Source: VXPQ01 sp965117025 (GTDB taxonomy: Bacteria > Bacteroidota > Rhodothermia > Rhodothermales > VXPQ01). From it: a stretch of DNA of 64,000 nucleotides. The stretch covers positions 1,426,001 to 1,490,000 of the forward strand of contig OZ220746.1 in the NCBI GenBank assembly GCA_965117025.1, written 5' to 3'. Within the stretch, counting starts at the first letter, position 1; the number at the start of each line of letters is the position of its first letter. The notes beneath the pieces are model-generated. The model was given only the letters and a program-made list of their open reading frames with translations. It did not search any database and was not told where the DNA came from. Position numbers and translations under genes: made by a program. Positions 17,362 to 27,013 of the stretch are shown here, piece after piece.

Positions 17362-19155
17362 ATGACAGGCCGACCATTGTTTTTCCCGCTTCACAGGCAC
17401 TCATGCATCCGGGGCGCTTCGGCGGCCGTTGTGGCGTGGGGCCTCCTCGCATCGTTCCTGCTCCTGCCCACGGCAGCGCGAGCTCAATTCGATTCGCAAT
17501 TGAACGAATCCGTGGCTCCGGCAACGACCGGCCCGGAGATAAATCCTCTCCAGGAGCAACTGACCCGATTCCCAAGTGCAGGAGAGATGATTCCTCTTGA
17601 AGGAACGGTGGATGCGGACCAGTATATCGTGGGGCCGGGCGACCTCTTCGACATATCCGTGGGAGGTCCTCAACCGCTGCTTGCCCCGACCGCCGTATCG
17701 GCGGACGGCTATCTGATCCTGCCGGAAGCCGGCGCCGTGCAGGTAGGAGGCCTTTCGCTGCAGGAAGCACGCGGGCGGGCGAAACAGGCGCTCCGCGAAT
17801 CTTTCGAAAATGTGCGCGTGGAAATCGCGCTGGCGCAACCCAGACGATTTTATGTGCATGTTTCGGGAGCGGTCCCGTTCCCGGGACGCTATCTGGCCAC
17901 GCCCGTGGGGCGTCTGGCCGGCGTGCTGAGTCTGGCTTATGCAGACACCACCCGGGCCCCGACAGGAAACCTGACGTTTCGCCCCGCCCTGCGGAATGTC
18001 CTGCTCATGCATACGGACGGAACACAGAAAACGGTGGATCTGCTGAGATATCACGCCACCGGCAATACGGAACATAACCCGTACCTGCGGGATGGGGACA
18101 TCGTGTCCGTGCCTGCGTTCGACCCCGATTACGGCGCTGTCTTCATATCGGGGAATGTGGCCTTCCCGGGGATATATGACCACCGGTCCGACGATACGCT
18201 CTCCGATCTCCTTGCCCTCGCTACCGGACAGGAAATGCCCGGTTATGCACGACAGGTTCGGCTCACCCGCATACTTGATGACGGCTCCGCGGAAGCCGAA
18301 ATATATGATGTGGCCGCGTTGTACGGCAGCGAGGACGTACAGGTACAGGCCCTGGATCAGGTGCATGTGCTGGCCGAAGAAACGGTGCGCGGCGTCGCCG
18401 ATATCGAGGGATGGGTGCAATACCCCGGAACCTACCCCATCCTCTCCGGCGAAACGACGCTGCAAGACCTCGTAGCGCTTGCGGGAGGAATGCGTCCCGG
18501 AGCGCTTGCCCGTGCGGCGTATCTCAAGCGATCCACCCTGCCCATGCCGGAACCGGAGTACAAAAACAGGTTCGGAATGCTCGCCGGCATACCCGATCCG
18601 GTCCCGGCCGACACGCTGGCCCTGATGCAATCCACCCGACTGGCGGATATAGGTTTCTTCGGAAGCGCTTATCTGACACACGACCTGCGGGTGCAAAGCA
18701 GCGTTCCGGTAGACCTTACCGTTGCGCTTGGACAAGGAGCCCCGCCTATTCCTCTCCAGGACGGTGACAAGGTATTCGTCCCGCGCGATAATAATCAGGT
18801 CTTTGTATTCGGACAGGTGAATCGCCCGGGATATATCACGCATCAGGCAGGCATGTCGCCGGAGTACTATGTAAGCGCGGCAAGCGGACTCGGGGAAAAC
18901 GCCGGAACCTCGTATGTCATCAAGGCCGGCACCAATCGCCACATGAAGGCTTCCGAAGCAAATGTCGAATCGGGGGACCGCATCTTCGTGGACCGGAAAA
19001 CAATTCTGGCCGATACGGAAGACCTGCAACGGCTCCTGACGGAGTACCAGCGATTCAGGATGGAAGAACGGTCTCGCACCATACAAGGCGTCGTGGCGTC
19101 CATCAGCGCCGCGACCGGAATCATCGCCACGTACCTGCTGATCCGGAGACAATGA
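17362..19155 (+). CDS. Wza-like polysaccharide export protein with SLBB repeats
   Basis: 597 residues, outer-membrane/periplasmic polysaccharide export protein. An N-terminal signal peptide ends near ARAQ (about residue 35). A poly-export domain at about 85-180 includes the DQYIVGPGDLFDISV block. Several SLBB-type domains follow (recognisable by GNVAFPGIYD, GWVQYPGTYPIL and GQVNRPGYITHQ), and a C-terminal segment (IAAATGIIATYLLI-like, residues about 575-592) may be a membrane anchor. It is longer than E. coli Wza and carries more SLBB domains, as is usual in Bacteroidota. First gene of the capsule/O-antigen locus; its stop overlaps the Wzz-like start (ATGA). Confidence 0.9.
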   Translation: MTGRPLFFPLHRHSCIRGASAAVVAWGLLASFLLLPTAARAQFDSQLNESVAPATTGPEINPLQEQLTRFPSAGEMIPLEGTVDADQYIVGPGDLFDISVGGPQPLLAPTAVSADGYLILPEAGAVQVGGLSLQEARGRAKQALRESFENVRVEIALAQPRRFYVHVSGAVPFPGRYLATPVGRLAGVLSLAYADTTRAPTGNLTFRPALRNVLLMHTDGTQKTVDLLRYHATGNTEHNPYLRDGDIVSVPAFDPDYGAVFISGNVAFPGIYDHRSDDTLSDLLALATGQEMPGYARQVRLTRILDDGSAEAEIYDVAALYGSEDVQVQALDQVHVLAEETVRGVADIEGWVQYPGTYPILSGETTLQDLVALAGGMRPGALARAAYLKRSTLPMPEPEYKNRFGMLAGIPDPVPADTLALMQSTRLADIGFFGSAYLTHDLRVQSSVPVDLTVALGQGAPPIPLQDGDKVFVPRDNNQVFVFGQVNRPGYITHQAGMSPEYYVSAASGLGENAGTSYVIKAGTNRHMKASEANVESGDRIFVDRKTILADTEDLQRLLTEYQRFRMEERSRTIQGVVASISAATGIIATYLLIRRQ

Positions 19156-20363
19156 GCCCTGAAACCATGCATTCGCCGGATGAAGGAGGCGCACCCGGAT
19201 ACGACGAGGAGATGCGCCGCGAGCGTGCGGAGGATACGCTTTGGGCCACGCTGGGTACGTTGTACAGGTACCGGCGCCTGGTGATCGGCGTTACGGTCTT
19301 TGCGGGCGTGGCTTCCGTGGTCATCAGTCTGCTTTTGGCCAACTGGTACCGCGGTACCGCCCGCGTACTCATTCCGCAAGGAAGCGAAACCTCGTTGGCC
19401 GCCGGCTTGCTGGGAAGTCTTCCAGCGGGCGCGGCTGCCCTGTTCGGAGGCGGTCCCGGCGGGGATTACACGCGCTATCTGGCCATTCTGACCAGTCGTT
19501 CCATGATGGAAGCTGCGGTGGATTCGTTCGACCTTATTACTGTTTACGAAACGGAGAACGAAGAATACCCGCTGGAAGAAGCCATTGATATGCTGGAAGA
19601 CAACGTGGCGTTCGAAGTGGATATGGAGTACTACTTTCTGTCCGTCTCCGTGCTGGACAAGGACCGCCAACGCGCCGCCGACATGGCCAACTTCCTGGTG
19701 CGCCGCCTCAACGAAATGAGCGTACAACTCTCCACCGAGGGAGCCTTCGATTATCGCCGCTCGCTGGAAAAACGCTACCTCGAATCCCGGGCCGCCATGG
19801 ACTCCGTGCTGTACGCCGCAGAACAGTTTCAGGAAGAGTACGGCGTGTACGACCTGACGTCTCAGACAGAAAGTTTTTTCGAGCAGGTAGGGGCGCTCCG
19901 CAGAAGCGCGCTGGAGGCTGAAATCCAATATGAAGCGCTCCGGTCGGCATACGGCGAGGATAATGCGCAGGTCCAGGCTATACAGGAGGTCGCCTTTGCC
20001 GCCGATCAGAAATACCGGCAGGCCTTGGCCGGCCGGGAGCAAATGCTCCCCGTGGCCCAGGAGGAAGTACCCGCGGTTGCACGCACCTATGCAGAACTGG
20101 AACTGGAAACCATGATCCAGCGCAGCATCCTTGAAGTCCTGGCGCCGCTATACGAACAGGCGCGCTTCCAGGAAAACCGGGAGGCGCTGGCCGTACAGGT
20201 TCTCGACGAGGCCATCCCGCCGGCACTCAAAGCCAAGCCGAAGCGGTCGATCATCTGCATCCTCGCCACGCTCTCCGCCTTTCTGCTGGTTGTAGTTTAC
20301 GTGCTCGTATATGACTGGTGGGCCAGAAATCACGGATACTTTCTGCGAAGGCTCCAGGCGTGA
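19152..20363 (+). CDS. Wzz-like polysaccharide chain-length/co-polymerase protein
   Basis: 403 residues with the two-TM PCP architecture: TM1 at about 39-59, a long periplasmic coiled-coil-rich region, and TM2 at about 372-392 (IICILATLSAFLLVVVYVLV). It would control polymer length and link export to polymerisation. There is no C-terminal tyrosine kinase domain, so no autokinase is fused. The start overlaps the stop of the export gene by 4 bp, indicating translational coupling. Confidence 0.87.
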   Translation: MSPETMHSPDEGGAPGYDEEMRRERAEDTLWATLGTLYRYRRLVIGVTVFAGVASVVISLLLANWYRGTARVLIPQGSETSLAAGLLGSLPAGAAALFGGGPGGDYTRYLAILTSRSMMEAAVDSFDLITVYETENEEYPLEEAIDMLEDNVAFEVDMEYYFLSVSVLDKDRQRAADMANFLVRRLNEMSVQLSTEGAFDYRRSLEKRYLESRAAMDSVLYAAEQFQEEYGVYDLTSQTESFFEQVGALRRSALEAEIQYEALRSAYGEDNAQVQAIQEVAFAADQKYRQALAGREQMLPVAQEEVPAVARTYAELELETMIQRSILEVLAPLYEQARFQENREALAVQVLDEAIPPALKAKPKRSIICILATLSAFLLVVVYVLVYDWWARNHGYFLRRLQA

Positions 20364-20374
20364 ACCCCGGCGCA

Positions 20375-21835
20375 ATGACCAGCGAGAAATCGTCCCTTTC
20401 TCTTGACGCACTTACGCCCGAGCGTCTGTTCGCGTGGACACGGCCATTGCTGTATGCGGGATTGGCTTTCGGTCTTCTCCTGATTGTATTGGGGACCTGG
20501 CTTTCAACCCTCCTGTTGGCTGTACTGGCTGCAGCCTTCCTCGCCGCCCTTGTCTTCGGGGCATTGGCACGCAATGAGATCTTCCTGCTGTGCGCCGTGC
20601 TGGCCGGCTTCGTCGTTTCAGCCAACTATGAAGCCGGATTTCAGATACAGGAAGTCTTCTACGGACTACTGTATTTCGGATATCTGACGTACTGGTTCAT
20701 AAGCCGTTTTTTCTTCTACCGGGATCGCGTCCTGAAGACACCCATCGACTGGGCGCTTTTTCTTTTTCTCGTCTATGTTACGCTGTCTCTTGGGCTTACC
20801 CCCCTGCTCGGCGGCGACATGCAAACCGCTGTCAGCGAATGGCTGGCCATCACCATGCTGGCCTTTTACTTTCCAATCAAGGAACTCTGCATTCGGCGAT
20901 CCGATCTGCTTCCCCAAAAACCTGTCCTGATTAGTCTGGGCTTCGTTGCACTCTTTATTGCATTTCGCAATTTCTGGTTTTACCAAACCCACATCAACAA
21001 CGCGGAATTCCTGTGGCAAATCGCCACAGGGCGTGTCGTCACGAACGAACATGTGTTGCTGATGGCTGGCCTCGTCGCATTGACCATCCTGTTGTACAGC
21101 CGGAAAAAGCTGCATACGACGGCTATTGCCGGAATCTTTACGATCCTGTCCGCAGCCATCGTGATCGGACAAAGCCGGGCCCTGTGGGTGTCTTACATGC
21201 TGGGCATTGCGATCATCTTCCTGTGCGTCGATCGGAAAAAGAAATTCCGGATCGTATCCATCGGGGCCCTCGGGGGAGTACTATTCCTCGTGGTGGGGAC
21301 ACTCGTCTTCGACAATTTCTTTTCGCTCATCATTGCCGGTCTTGCAAACCGGTTCCTTTCCCTGCAAACCGCCACGGTCCAGGATATTTCCCTGATCAAC
21401 CGCTTCTTCGAGGCGCGCGCGGCATTGGAGTACATCGGCATGAACCCCATCGTGGGATACGGTTTCGGGGTCCCGCTCAAGTACTACAGCCTCGTCTATG
21501 AGTGGACGCATGAAACCTCGTTTATTCATAACGGTCCGGTGGGCATCTGGTACCGGCACGGTCTTATAGGCCTTGGGCTCCTCGGCACGTTCTACATCGG
21601 AACGGTCGTGCGGACCATTCGAACACTGCGTATGCCCGCCATAGCTCGCATCGACCGCATCGTGGCTATTTCCGTCATGGCGTGCCTGATTGCGGAAAGC
21701 CTTGTGGGAAACACCGAGAACCCATTCGCTACCGGCGACAAGACCCTGTTCATCGGGGCCCTGGCCGGCCTTGCCGCCGCATCTGCCCATCGCGCAGCCC
21801 ACCCGGTTGCACGGCCCGAAATCCATGCCGAGTGA
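20375..21835 (+). CDS. O-antigen ligase/polymerase family membrane protein
   Basis: About 486 residues, roughly 10-12 hydrophobic segments, with a periplasmic loop near SRALWVSYML and a later loop around VYEWTHETSFIHNGPVGIW that fit the Wzy_C/O-antigen ligase type. Such proteins polymerise repeat units (Wzy) or ligate polymer to lipid A core (WaaL); sequence alone does not separate the two. The ATG at 20375 is used because it follows the Wzz-like stop; the frame is open upstream within the previous gene. Confidence 0.82.
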   Translation: MTSEKSSLSLDALTPERLFAWTRPLLYAGLAFGLLLIVLGTWLSTLLLAVLAAAFLAALVFGALARNEIFLLCAVLAGFVVSANYEAGFQIQEVFYGLLYFGYLTYWFISRFFFYRDRVLKTPIDWALFLFLVYVTLSLGLTPLLGGDMQTAVSEWLAITMLAFYFPIKELCIRRSDLLPQKPVLISLGFVALFIAFRNFWFYQTHINNAEFLWQIATGRVVTNEHVLLMAGLVALTILLYSRKKLHTTAIAGIFTILSAAIVIGQSRALWVSYMLGIAIIFLCVDRKKKFRIVSIGALGGVLFLVVGTLVFDNFFSLIIAGLANRFLSLQTATVQDISLINRFFEARAALEYIGMNPIVGYGFGVPLKYYSLVYEWTHETSFIHNGPVGIWYRHGLIGLGLLGTFYIGTVVRTIRTLRMPAIARIDRIVAISVMACLIAESLVGNTENPFATGDKTLFIGALAGLAAASAHRAAHPVARPEIHAE

Positions 21836-23132
21836 AGGTACAGCCAACCCCGCCGGGCAGGGACAACCCCGACCCGGCCTGCTGGCGAACATATCCTGGC
21901 TGAGCGTTGCCAACGCCATCGTGAAACCGCTATGGTTTCTGTTCATTACGGCGGCATGCATGAGGTTGCTCGGTGTGCGGGAATTCGGTGTCCTTACGGC
22001 GGCCTTGTCGCTGACCATGATCGCCGCGGGTTTCGTAGATCTGGGCATGGCGCAGTACACAGTGCGCGAAGTATCGCGGACGCTGGACAAGGCATCCCTT
22101 TACTTCTCCAACTTCATGACACTGAGAATCGGGAACTCGGTCCTTGCATGGGGAGGTGCGCTGATTGTAGCGGTCTTGCTCGATTATCGCGGGAGTGCGT
22201 TGCTGGCCGTGTGCTTCGCCGGGATATATGCCCTCACACTGAACCTCACGAATTACTGCCGCAGCATGTACCAGGCATTCGAAAACCTGCGCCAGGAAGC
22301 CGTCATGCTGATCGTGGAAAAGGTACTGGTTATTGGAGGCGGTCTGCTCCTGCTGTTCGCAACTCGTTCAGCGGCGTGGACGCTGGCCGGTATGGCGCTG
22401 GGTATGACAGTGACCACGGGCATCAACATCCTGTGTATCGACAGGCGGTTCGCAAAAATGCGCAGGTCCCTCGTGAGCAGGCGCTTTCTCAAGCGAGCAA
22501 TCAAGGTCATGATCCCCTTCGGGTTCGCCGGCCTGTTCACGGTGATGTATTACCGCGTGGATATGGTGATGATCGAAGCCATACTCGGAGCAGTCCCTAC
22601 CGGACAGTACGGAGCCGCTTACCGTATTCTGGAGGCATTTCACACACTACCCGCTATCGTAGGCCTGGCCGCTATCTATCCCAGACTTGCACGGCTACAT
22701 CGTGACCGTGCTCATGCCGATTTTCGGCACCTCTTGCGAAATGGCCTGCTTGGACTCATCAGCATTAGCATCGTTGTCAGCTTGTTGCTCACTACTTTGT
22801 CTGACACGGTAATCTGGCTACTGGACCCGGACCCGTCCTATGCTCTTGCTGCGGATGCCTTGCGCATACTGGTATGGACCTTCCCGTTCATATGCGGCAA
22901 AACCCTTCTGTATTTAGCGCTGATCTCTATGGATCAGCAACGATTGGCGGCCATTACGCTTGGATTCGCCGTTCTTTTCAATGTAGCATTCAACACATTC
23001 ATGATCCCGGCGATGGGTATTGAGGGCGCCGCTATCGCTACAATTCTTACGGAAGTATTGCTTACTGTGATTTTTGCTGCATATTATAGACGGACAGGCT
23101 TTATATCTACCGAACCACAATCATCCGAATAA
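21825..23132 (+). CDS. Polysaccharide flippase (Wzx-like, MOP/MATE superfamily)
   Basis: About 435 residues with around 12-14 membrane segments; an N-terminal block LLANISWLSVANAIVKPLWF and later GAAYRILEAFHTLPAIVG match the polysaccharide biosynthesis flippase family that moves lipid-linked repeat units across the inner membrane. The start at 21825 overlaps the previous gene by 11 bp; the open frame from 21690 is a shadow inside that gene. Overlaps suggest coupling with the polymerase gene. Confidence 0.86.
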   Translation: MPSEGTANPAGQGQPRPGLLANISWLSVANAIVKPLWFLFITAACMRLLGVREFGVLTAALSLTMIAAGFVDLGMAQYTVREVSRTLDKASLYFSNFMTLRIGNSVLAWGGALIVAVLLDYRGSALLAVCFAGIYALTLNLTNYCRSMYQAFENLRQEAVMLIVEKVLVIGGGLLLLFATRSAAWTLAGMALGMTVTTGINILCIDRRFAKMRRSLVSRRFLKRAIKVMIPFGFAGLFTVMYYRVDMVMIEAILGAVPTGQYGAAYRILEAFHTLPAIVGLAAIYPRLARLHRDRAHADFRHLLRNGLLGLISISIVVSLLLTTLSDTVIWLLDPDPSYALAADALRILVWTFPFICGKTLLYLALISMDQQRLAAITLGFAVLFNVAFNTFMIPAMGIEGAAIATILTEVLLTVIFAAYYRRTGFISTEPQSSE

Positions 23133-23141
23133 CCTCCTCCC

Positions 23142-23861
23142 ATGAACCGTTGGAAAAAATTAATGGGCCTGTGCAGGCATCCCGGTTTTATCCCACCGTT
23201 AATACGGCATCGGATAGCCGGAGGCATAGAGCATTACGCCATGGTAAAACACCTTGCGCCGGCCACACTCATTGATGCGGGTGCGAACAAAGGGCAATTT
23301 TCGTTGCTGGTGCGCAAATTATTTCCAAAAGCCCGTATCATTGCCTTCGAACCGCTCCCCGAATCGGCTGATCGTTACGAACGACTCTTTGGTGATGACA
23401 AACTCACAACATTGCATCGCCTTGCACTAGATGTCAGCTCTGGCGAGCGTACCTTCTACGTGGCAAATCGCGGCGATTCCTCGTCTCTATTGCGCCCAGC
23501 TCAAGGATTGCAGATAGCTTTCGGCGGTACGCTATCTCATGAAATATCTGTTGAAACGGTTCGCTTGGACTCAGTGATTGACGCAAAGGATTTACCCGCT
23601 CCCGTATTGTTGAAAATAGATGTACAAGGCGCTGAAAAACAGGTTATTTTATCTTCAACTAAATTATTGGATTATATCGATCATATTTACGTAGAAATTT
23701 TATTTGCAGATTTATACGATGGACAATCCCGATTCCGCGATGTGTTTCACGAATTGGATGCAAAAGGTTATCGTATGCGTGGCGTATTCAATCAAGTAAT
23801 CACGTCAGAATACAACGCCACATATGCCGATGTACTCTTTACACGCGATTTACAGCACTAA
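23142..23861 (+). CDS. FkbM family methyltransferase
   Basis: 239 residues, SAM-dependent O-methyltransferase of the FkbM family, probably methylating a sugar or polysaccharide end. SAM motif I is ATLIDAGANKGQFSLLVRKLF (about 42-61) followed by the acidic IIAFEPLPESA, and LLKIDVQGAEKQV is the typical motif that follows. The gene starts 9 bp after the flippase stop. Its second half is visibly AT-richer than the upstream genes. The 3' end overlaps the convergent glycosyltransferase gene by 23 bp. Confidence 0.88.
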   Translation: MNRWKKLMGLCRHPGFIPPLIRHRIAGGIEHYAMVKHLAPATLIDAGANKGQFSLLVRKLFPKARIIAFEPLPESADRYERLFGDDKLTTLHRLALDVSSGERTFYVANRGDSSSLLRPAQGLQIAFGGTLSHEISVETVRLDSVIDAKDLPAPVLLKIDVQGAEKQVILSSTKLLDYIDHIYVEILFADLYDGQSRFRDVFHELDAKGYRMRGVFNQVITSEYNATYADVLFTRDLQH

Positions 23862-25026
23862 TCTCTTCGGCGTGACGGACCGCTGCTTCAAGACCATCCA
23901 CCATCCTGTCGATCGTCAAATGTTCCCGAGCGTATGCCAACGCATTCGATGAGTACCTATCCTGATCCGCCAGCACTTCCCGTACACTTGCCGCCAGCGC
24001 CTCGGAAGTATGCCCTGAACACAATAGACCGGTTTCCCCGGAACGCACGTATTCCACTTCGGGACTGTGAAACTTCACGCCCCCAGCGCTTTCAGGATGA
24101 TGCAGCGACACCACCGGTACGCCAAAGGCAAACGCATGATTCACGGCCAAGCCAAGATACCCTGGCATAAGCATCACATCCGAAGCATACAACCAGGGAG
24201 CGGCTTCCTCGAGCAGCAAGGAACCAAGAAAGCGAACGCCCTGCAACGAACGAGCCGCTACCGTCTTCTCCATTGTTGCTCGCTCCGGCCCATCCCCTAT
24301 GATTAATAGAGTTCCAGGCGTATCCTTCGTCAAAATCTCCCAGGTTTCGAGAAGCATATCCGTGCCCTTTCCCCGAATCAGCCGACCTATATAGACCAGA
24401 ACAGGACTGTGGGGGGAAATGGAAAGTCGCCGCCGAACTGCCTGTTTTCCCTCTGTCGCCAACGTCGTCCGTTGTGCAAGCATTGGACGCAAATCCATCG
24501 TGTTGCGCGCCACAAAAATATTGCGATCCGGAACAAACGGGCGCAGCAAATTGGCCCTGCCCTCCGTATAGCAAACACATCCCTCCACTTCTTTTGCCAA
24601 CGCCAAACGGTACCTGTCCAGAATATGGCGCCTCGGGTTGAATACCCTGTAGTTCGACGAAAAATGTCCCCAGAGTACCCGTCCCGCTCCAACTGACTTA
24701 GCGTAACGCAATAAAAAAGGCAACGTAACAGAACGCGGACTTTCCTCCGCAAGAATTGCTGCTGGCGGACCATAAAGATTAAAAACACGACGAAACGGCT
24801 GTGCGTGCACTTTTTCACCAAAAAGCCAGTGATTCCAAAGGTATACCTGCTTGTATGCGGGGTCGCTTTCCCGAACCAGATTTCCCAATGAAGACGCTCC
24901 CGGAGGATCCCCGGAACACACGACAAGCCGCCCGTCGAGGCGTTCGTTCAATTTTTCCAGTACCGGAATACGATACCAAAAAATTACCCGGTAGAAAAAG
25001 TACACGGGGCGATCATTGAAAGACAT
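23839..25026 (-). CDS. Glycosyltransferase family 4-like protein
   Basis: About 395 residues. The GT-B C-terminal half is clear: VLVYIGRLIRGKGTDMLLE, LLIIGDGPERATME, VRFLGSLLLEEAAPWLYASD and GVPVVSLHHPE. The usual GT4 EX7E pair in the EGFGLPVLEA block is replaced by PGYLGLAVNHAFA, so both Glu are absent; some subfamilies tolerate this. The open frame reaches 25062 through a TTG codon; I use the ATG at 25026, which opens MSFNDRPVYFFYR, the natural GT-B start. Convergent to the first FkbM gene and likely part of the polysaccharide locus. Confidence 0.85.
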   Translation of the reverse strand: MSFNDRPVYFFYRVIFWYRIPVLEKLNERLDGRLVVCSGDPPGASSLGNLVRESDPAYKQVYLWNHWLFGEKVHAQPFRRVFNLYGPPAAILAEESPRSVTLPFLLRYAKSVGAGRVLWGHFSSNYRVFNPRRHILDRYRLALAKEVEGCVCYTEGRANLLRPFVPDRNIFVARNTMDLRPMLAQRTTLATEGKQAVRRRLSISPHSPVLVYIGRLIRGKGTDMLLETWEILTKDTPGTLLIIGDGPERATMEKTVAARSLQGVRFLGSLLLEEAAPWLYASDVMLMPGYLGLAVNHAFAFGVPVVSLHHPESAGGVKFHSPEVEYVRSGETGLLCSGHTSEALAASVREVLADQDRYSSNALAYAREHLTIDRMVDGLEAAVRHAEEISAVNRV

Positions 25027-25144
25027 GTGCAGCCATTGGAACGGCGAGTTAAACAGAAACAAGGGGACCTTGATACGATCTTGGACCAGATTGGTTCGAG
25101 CAAACCCGATATTTCAAGAATGTACCAAAAACCCGGATTAGGAT

Positions 25145-25990
25145 TCATGACTGGCGGTACCAGCATCCCGGTAGCGGTAATGAGCGTTTGTGTGTATTGT
25201 CCCTATCCAGAGGATGAGGAAACATAGTTTGATACATACCCCTTCTAAATCGATCATTCCGATAGAATGTAAACTCCGCCACTCGCGGAATATCGAATCC
25301 GCTTCCCTTGACAAAACCACAACAGTTGTTGGGGTGAATATGTACGACGCTGTGGGTATGTAGAAGCCTATCGAAGACATTGGATGCAAGAGTAAAAAAT
25401 GTTCGGCGGAACAACGCTTGAAGATTGTGAAACTCAATGACAATAATCCTGAACTGTGCCAAGAGATCCATTGATATTTGCATCAATGTTTCATATTCCA
25501 TTCCTTCTATATCCATTTGCAAAATTAGATCGCCCTTGTAATCAGGTATTTTGTTTTTTTTCCATTCATCTAGTGTCATAAAAATTTCATCGGAAAATGC
25601 ACCCACAAATTTCCTGTCAAATTCAAAATTGGGATGAGACTGCGGAACCACCGGAACCGAATAATCCGCCAGATACACCTGCATGCCCTGATTCGCCAGA
25701 TCAATTTCAAAGCCCGACTCCGTGGAAACGCCAGGCGAGAAACCATATTTAATTCCCTCCAGATCATTCGGCAAAAGGTACCCACCGTCGCCATCGGGCC
25801 CCAAGCGAATCAATGGCGCCCCGGTCTGAAAAGGATGTAAACTGCGGATGAGCTTGCCCAGCGCATCCGGAGAAGTACGCCCTTCCAGTACGCCCGCTGG
25901 TTTGTGCTTGGCAATATCCACGCCCAATGCGCCAGATAGCCGAACAATGCTGTCTTTAAGCGTTGCTATAACCAAGGATATGTTGTTCAT
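25145..25990 (-). CDS. FkbM family methyltransferase (second copy)
   Basis: 281 residues. A SAM-type core is readable: IRLGPDGDGGYLLPND, then ESGFEIDLANQGMQVYLAD and the family block ILQMDIEGMEYETL, which corresponds to the KIDVEG motif. It is only distantly like the FkbM protein at 23142. It ends 118 bp upstream of the glycosyltransferase start and is likely cotranscribed. Parts of the gene, such as 25500-25640, are AT-rich, suggesting an origin different from the housekeeping genes. Confidence 0.78.
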   Translation of the reverse strand: MNNISLVIATLKDSIVRLSGALGVDIAKHKPAGVLEGRTSPDALGKLIRSLHPFQTGAPLIRLGPDGDGGYLLPNDLEGIKYGFSPGVSTESGFEIDLANQGMQVYLADYSVPVVPQSHPNFEFDRKFVGAFSDEIFMTLDEWKKNKIPDYKGDLILQMDIEGMEYETLMQISMDLLAQFRIIVIEFHNLQALFRRTFFTLASNVFDRLLHTHSVVHIHPNNCCGFVKGSGFDIPRVAEFTFYRNDRFRRGMYQTMFPHPLDRDNTHKRSLPLPGCWYRQS

Positions 25991-26186
25991 GCGACTTGTT
26001 TCACCTAATGTATTGTTAGCACGCCTTAACGCTAATGCAATGCAGCGATTATGAGCACAAAGACGACAAAAAGGCCGGGCTGTTCGACGGCTTCTCCATG
26101 CCGCTCAAGAGTTTGCGGTCTTCGGACGGGGTGTGCCAGCAAAAATGAGACAGATTCGCTCTTAAGATTGTCGCAGCGTACGGGGT

Positions 26187-26500
26187 TCACGTGCATCGGT
26201 TCCGTTCGCGCTTCGGATTAGGGTTTCGCCGGTTTTTCCGTCGGGCGGCGATCTTTCGCGCCGCTTCGGGATCGTCCGGCTTGTTGATCCAGGCTTCGCT
26301 GGAGGACATGGGCACGCGGGGCATGCCGCGAACGAACCGTTCGGAATCGCGCCTGTAGACTTCCTGCGCCTTGCCGTAGTGGACCGTTGCAGGTGCATAA
26401 GTGCAATGTCCGTGTGGCGGAACTCGTTGTTGTACCATGCGAAAAAGCGGCGCGGCGAGCGTCCTCCAGCGAGCCGGGGTTCGTACGTATGGTGATACTT
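26187..26500 (-). pseudogene. Remnant of an IS3-family transposase (OrfB C-terminus)
   Basis: Three minus-strand frames supply contiguous pieces of one IS3 OrfB tail: KYHHTY at about 26500-26483 and RRFFAWYNNEFRHTDIALMHL at 26452-26390 in one frame, SLEDARR at about 26472-26452 in another, and APATVHYGKAQEVYRR to SSSEAWINKPD at about 26396-26260 in a third. In intact IS3 proteins these follow each other as the segment just after the catalytic Glu (W-YN-xHRHSGI) and the C-terminus. At least two frameshifts and loss of the whole upstream part make this non-functional. No clear terminal repeats remain. Confidence 0.75.
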
Positions 26501-26504
26501 CGCC

Positions 26505-26909
26505 GTGATCCCGCTGTGCATGCAGGAACCGTCATCGGCCGCGGTGCGGGATCTGCTCATGGACAATGCATCCATAGTCGTTTGGCGGGGTACGCACACC
26601 GAGTGTATTTCTGCACTGATGCGCCGGGCCAGGGAAGGCCATATGCCCCCGACCGACGAACAAGATGCCCGACGCGTGCTGGACAGACTGGCTCAGTCAT
26701 GGATGGAGATACAACCGAGCGAAACCATACGAAGCATCGCAGAAAGATTACTGGCCGTACACGCACTGCGGGCAGCAGACGCCTTGCAACTCGCCGCCGC
26801 ATTGATGGCATGCGAGGCGCACACAAAGGGGCAAGGTTTCGTTTCGCTCGATCAACGGTTGCGGGTAGCAGCTTACAAGGAAGGGTTTACGGTACTCCCG
26901 AATACGTGA
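26505..26909 (+). pseudogene. N-terminally truncated PIN-domain (VapC-like) toxin
   Basis: The frame from about 26508 reads IPLCMQEPSSAAVRDLL, then VVWRGTHTECISALMRRAREG, HALRAADALQLAAAL and FVSLDQRL, the order of conserved blocks of VapC-type PIN ribonucleases including the later acidic residues. The N-terminal beta strand with the first catalytic Asp (xxDTSA) is missing: a TGA precedes the frame and the upstream sequence is IS3 remnant. The GTG at 26505 could still start a 134-residue protein lacking that Asp. No antitoxin gene is next to it. I treat it as broken by the IS insertion. Confidence 0.65.
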
Positions 26910-27013
26910 CCCTCATTGGTTTCCTGCAGGGTTACGTCCCCGCCTCTGAGTTGACAGGCCCGCAATAAACCGCGTACCTTGCCCTGAAAAAGAACGGGAC
27001 ACGTACGGCTACG

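Noticed and set aside
17401..19194. 597-residue minus-strand frame opposite the exporter gene
   Set aside because: Same length as the exporter frame but no family content; shadow.
26035..26148. 37-codon open frame ending KSLRSSDGVCQQK before a TGA
   Set aside because: Too short and without a family; could be flank of the IS scar, so not listed.
26480..26510. Apparent frame giving Y-G-D-T-S just upstream of the PIN frame, as if the toxin N-terminus were only frameshifted
   Set aside because: The same bases are better explained as the IS3 remnant (KYHHTY on the other strand), so I did not repair the toxin with it.
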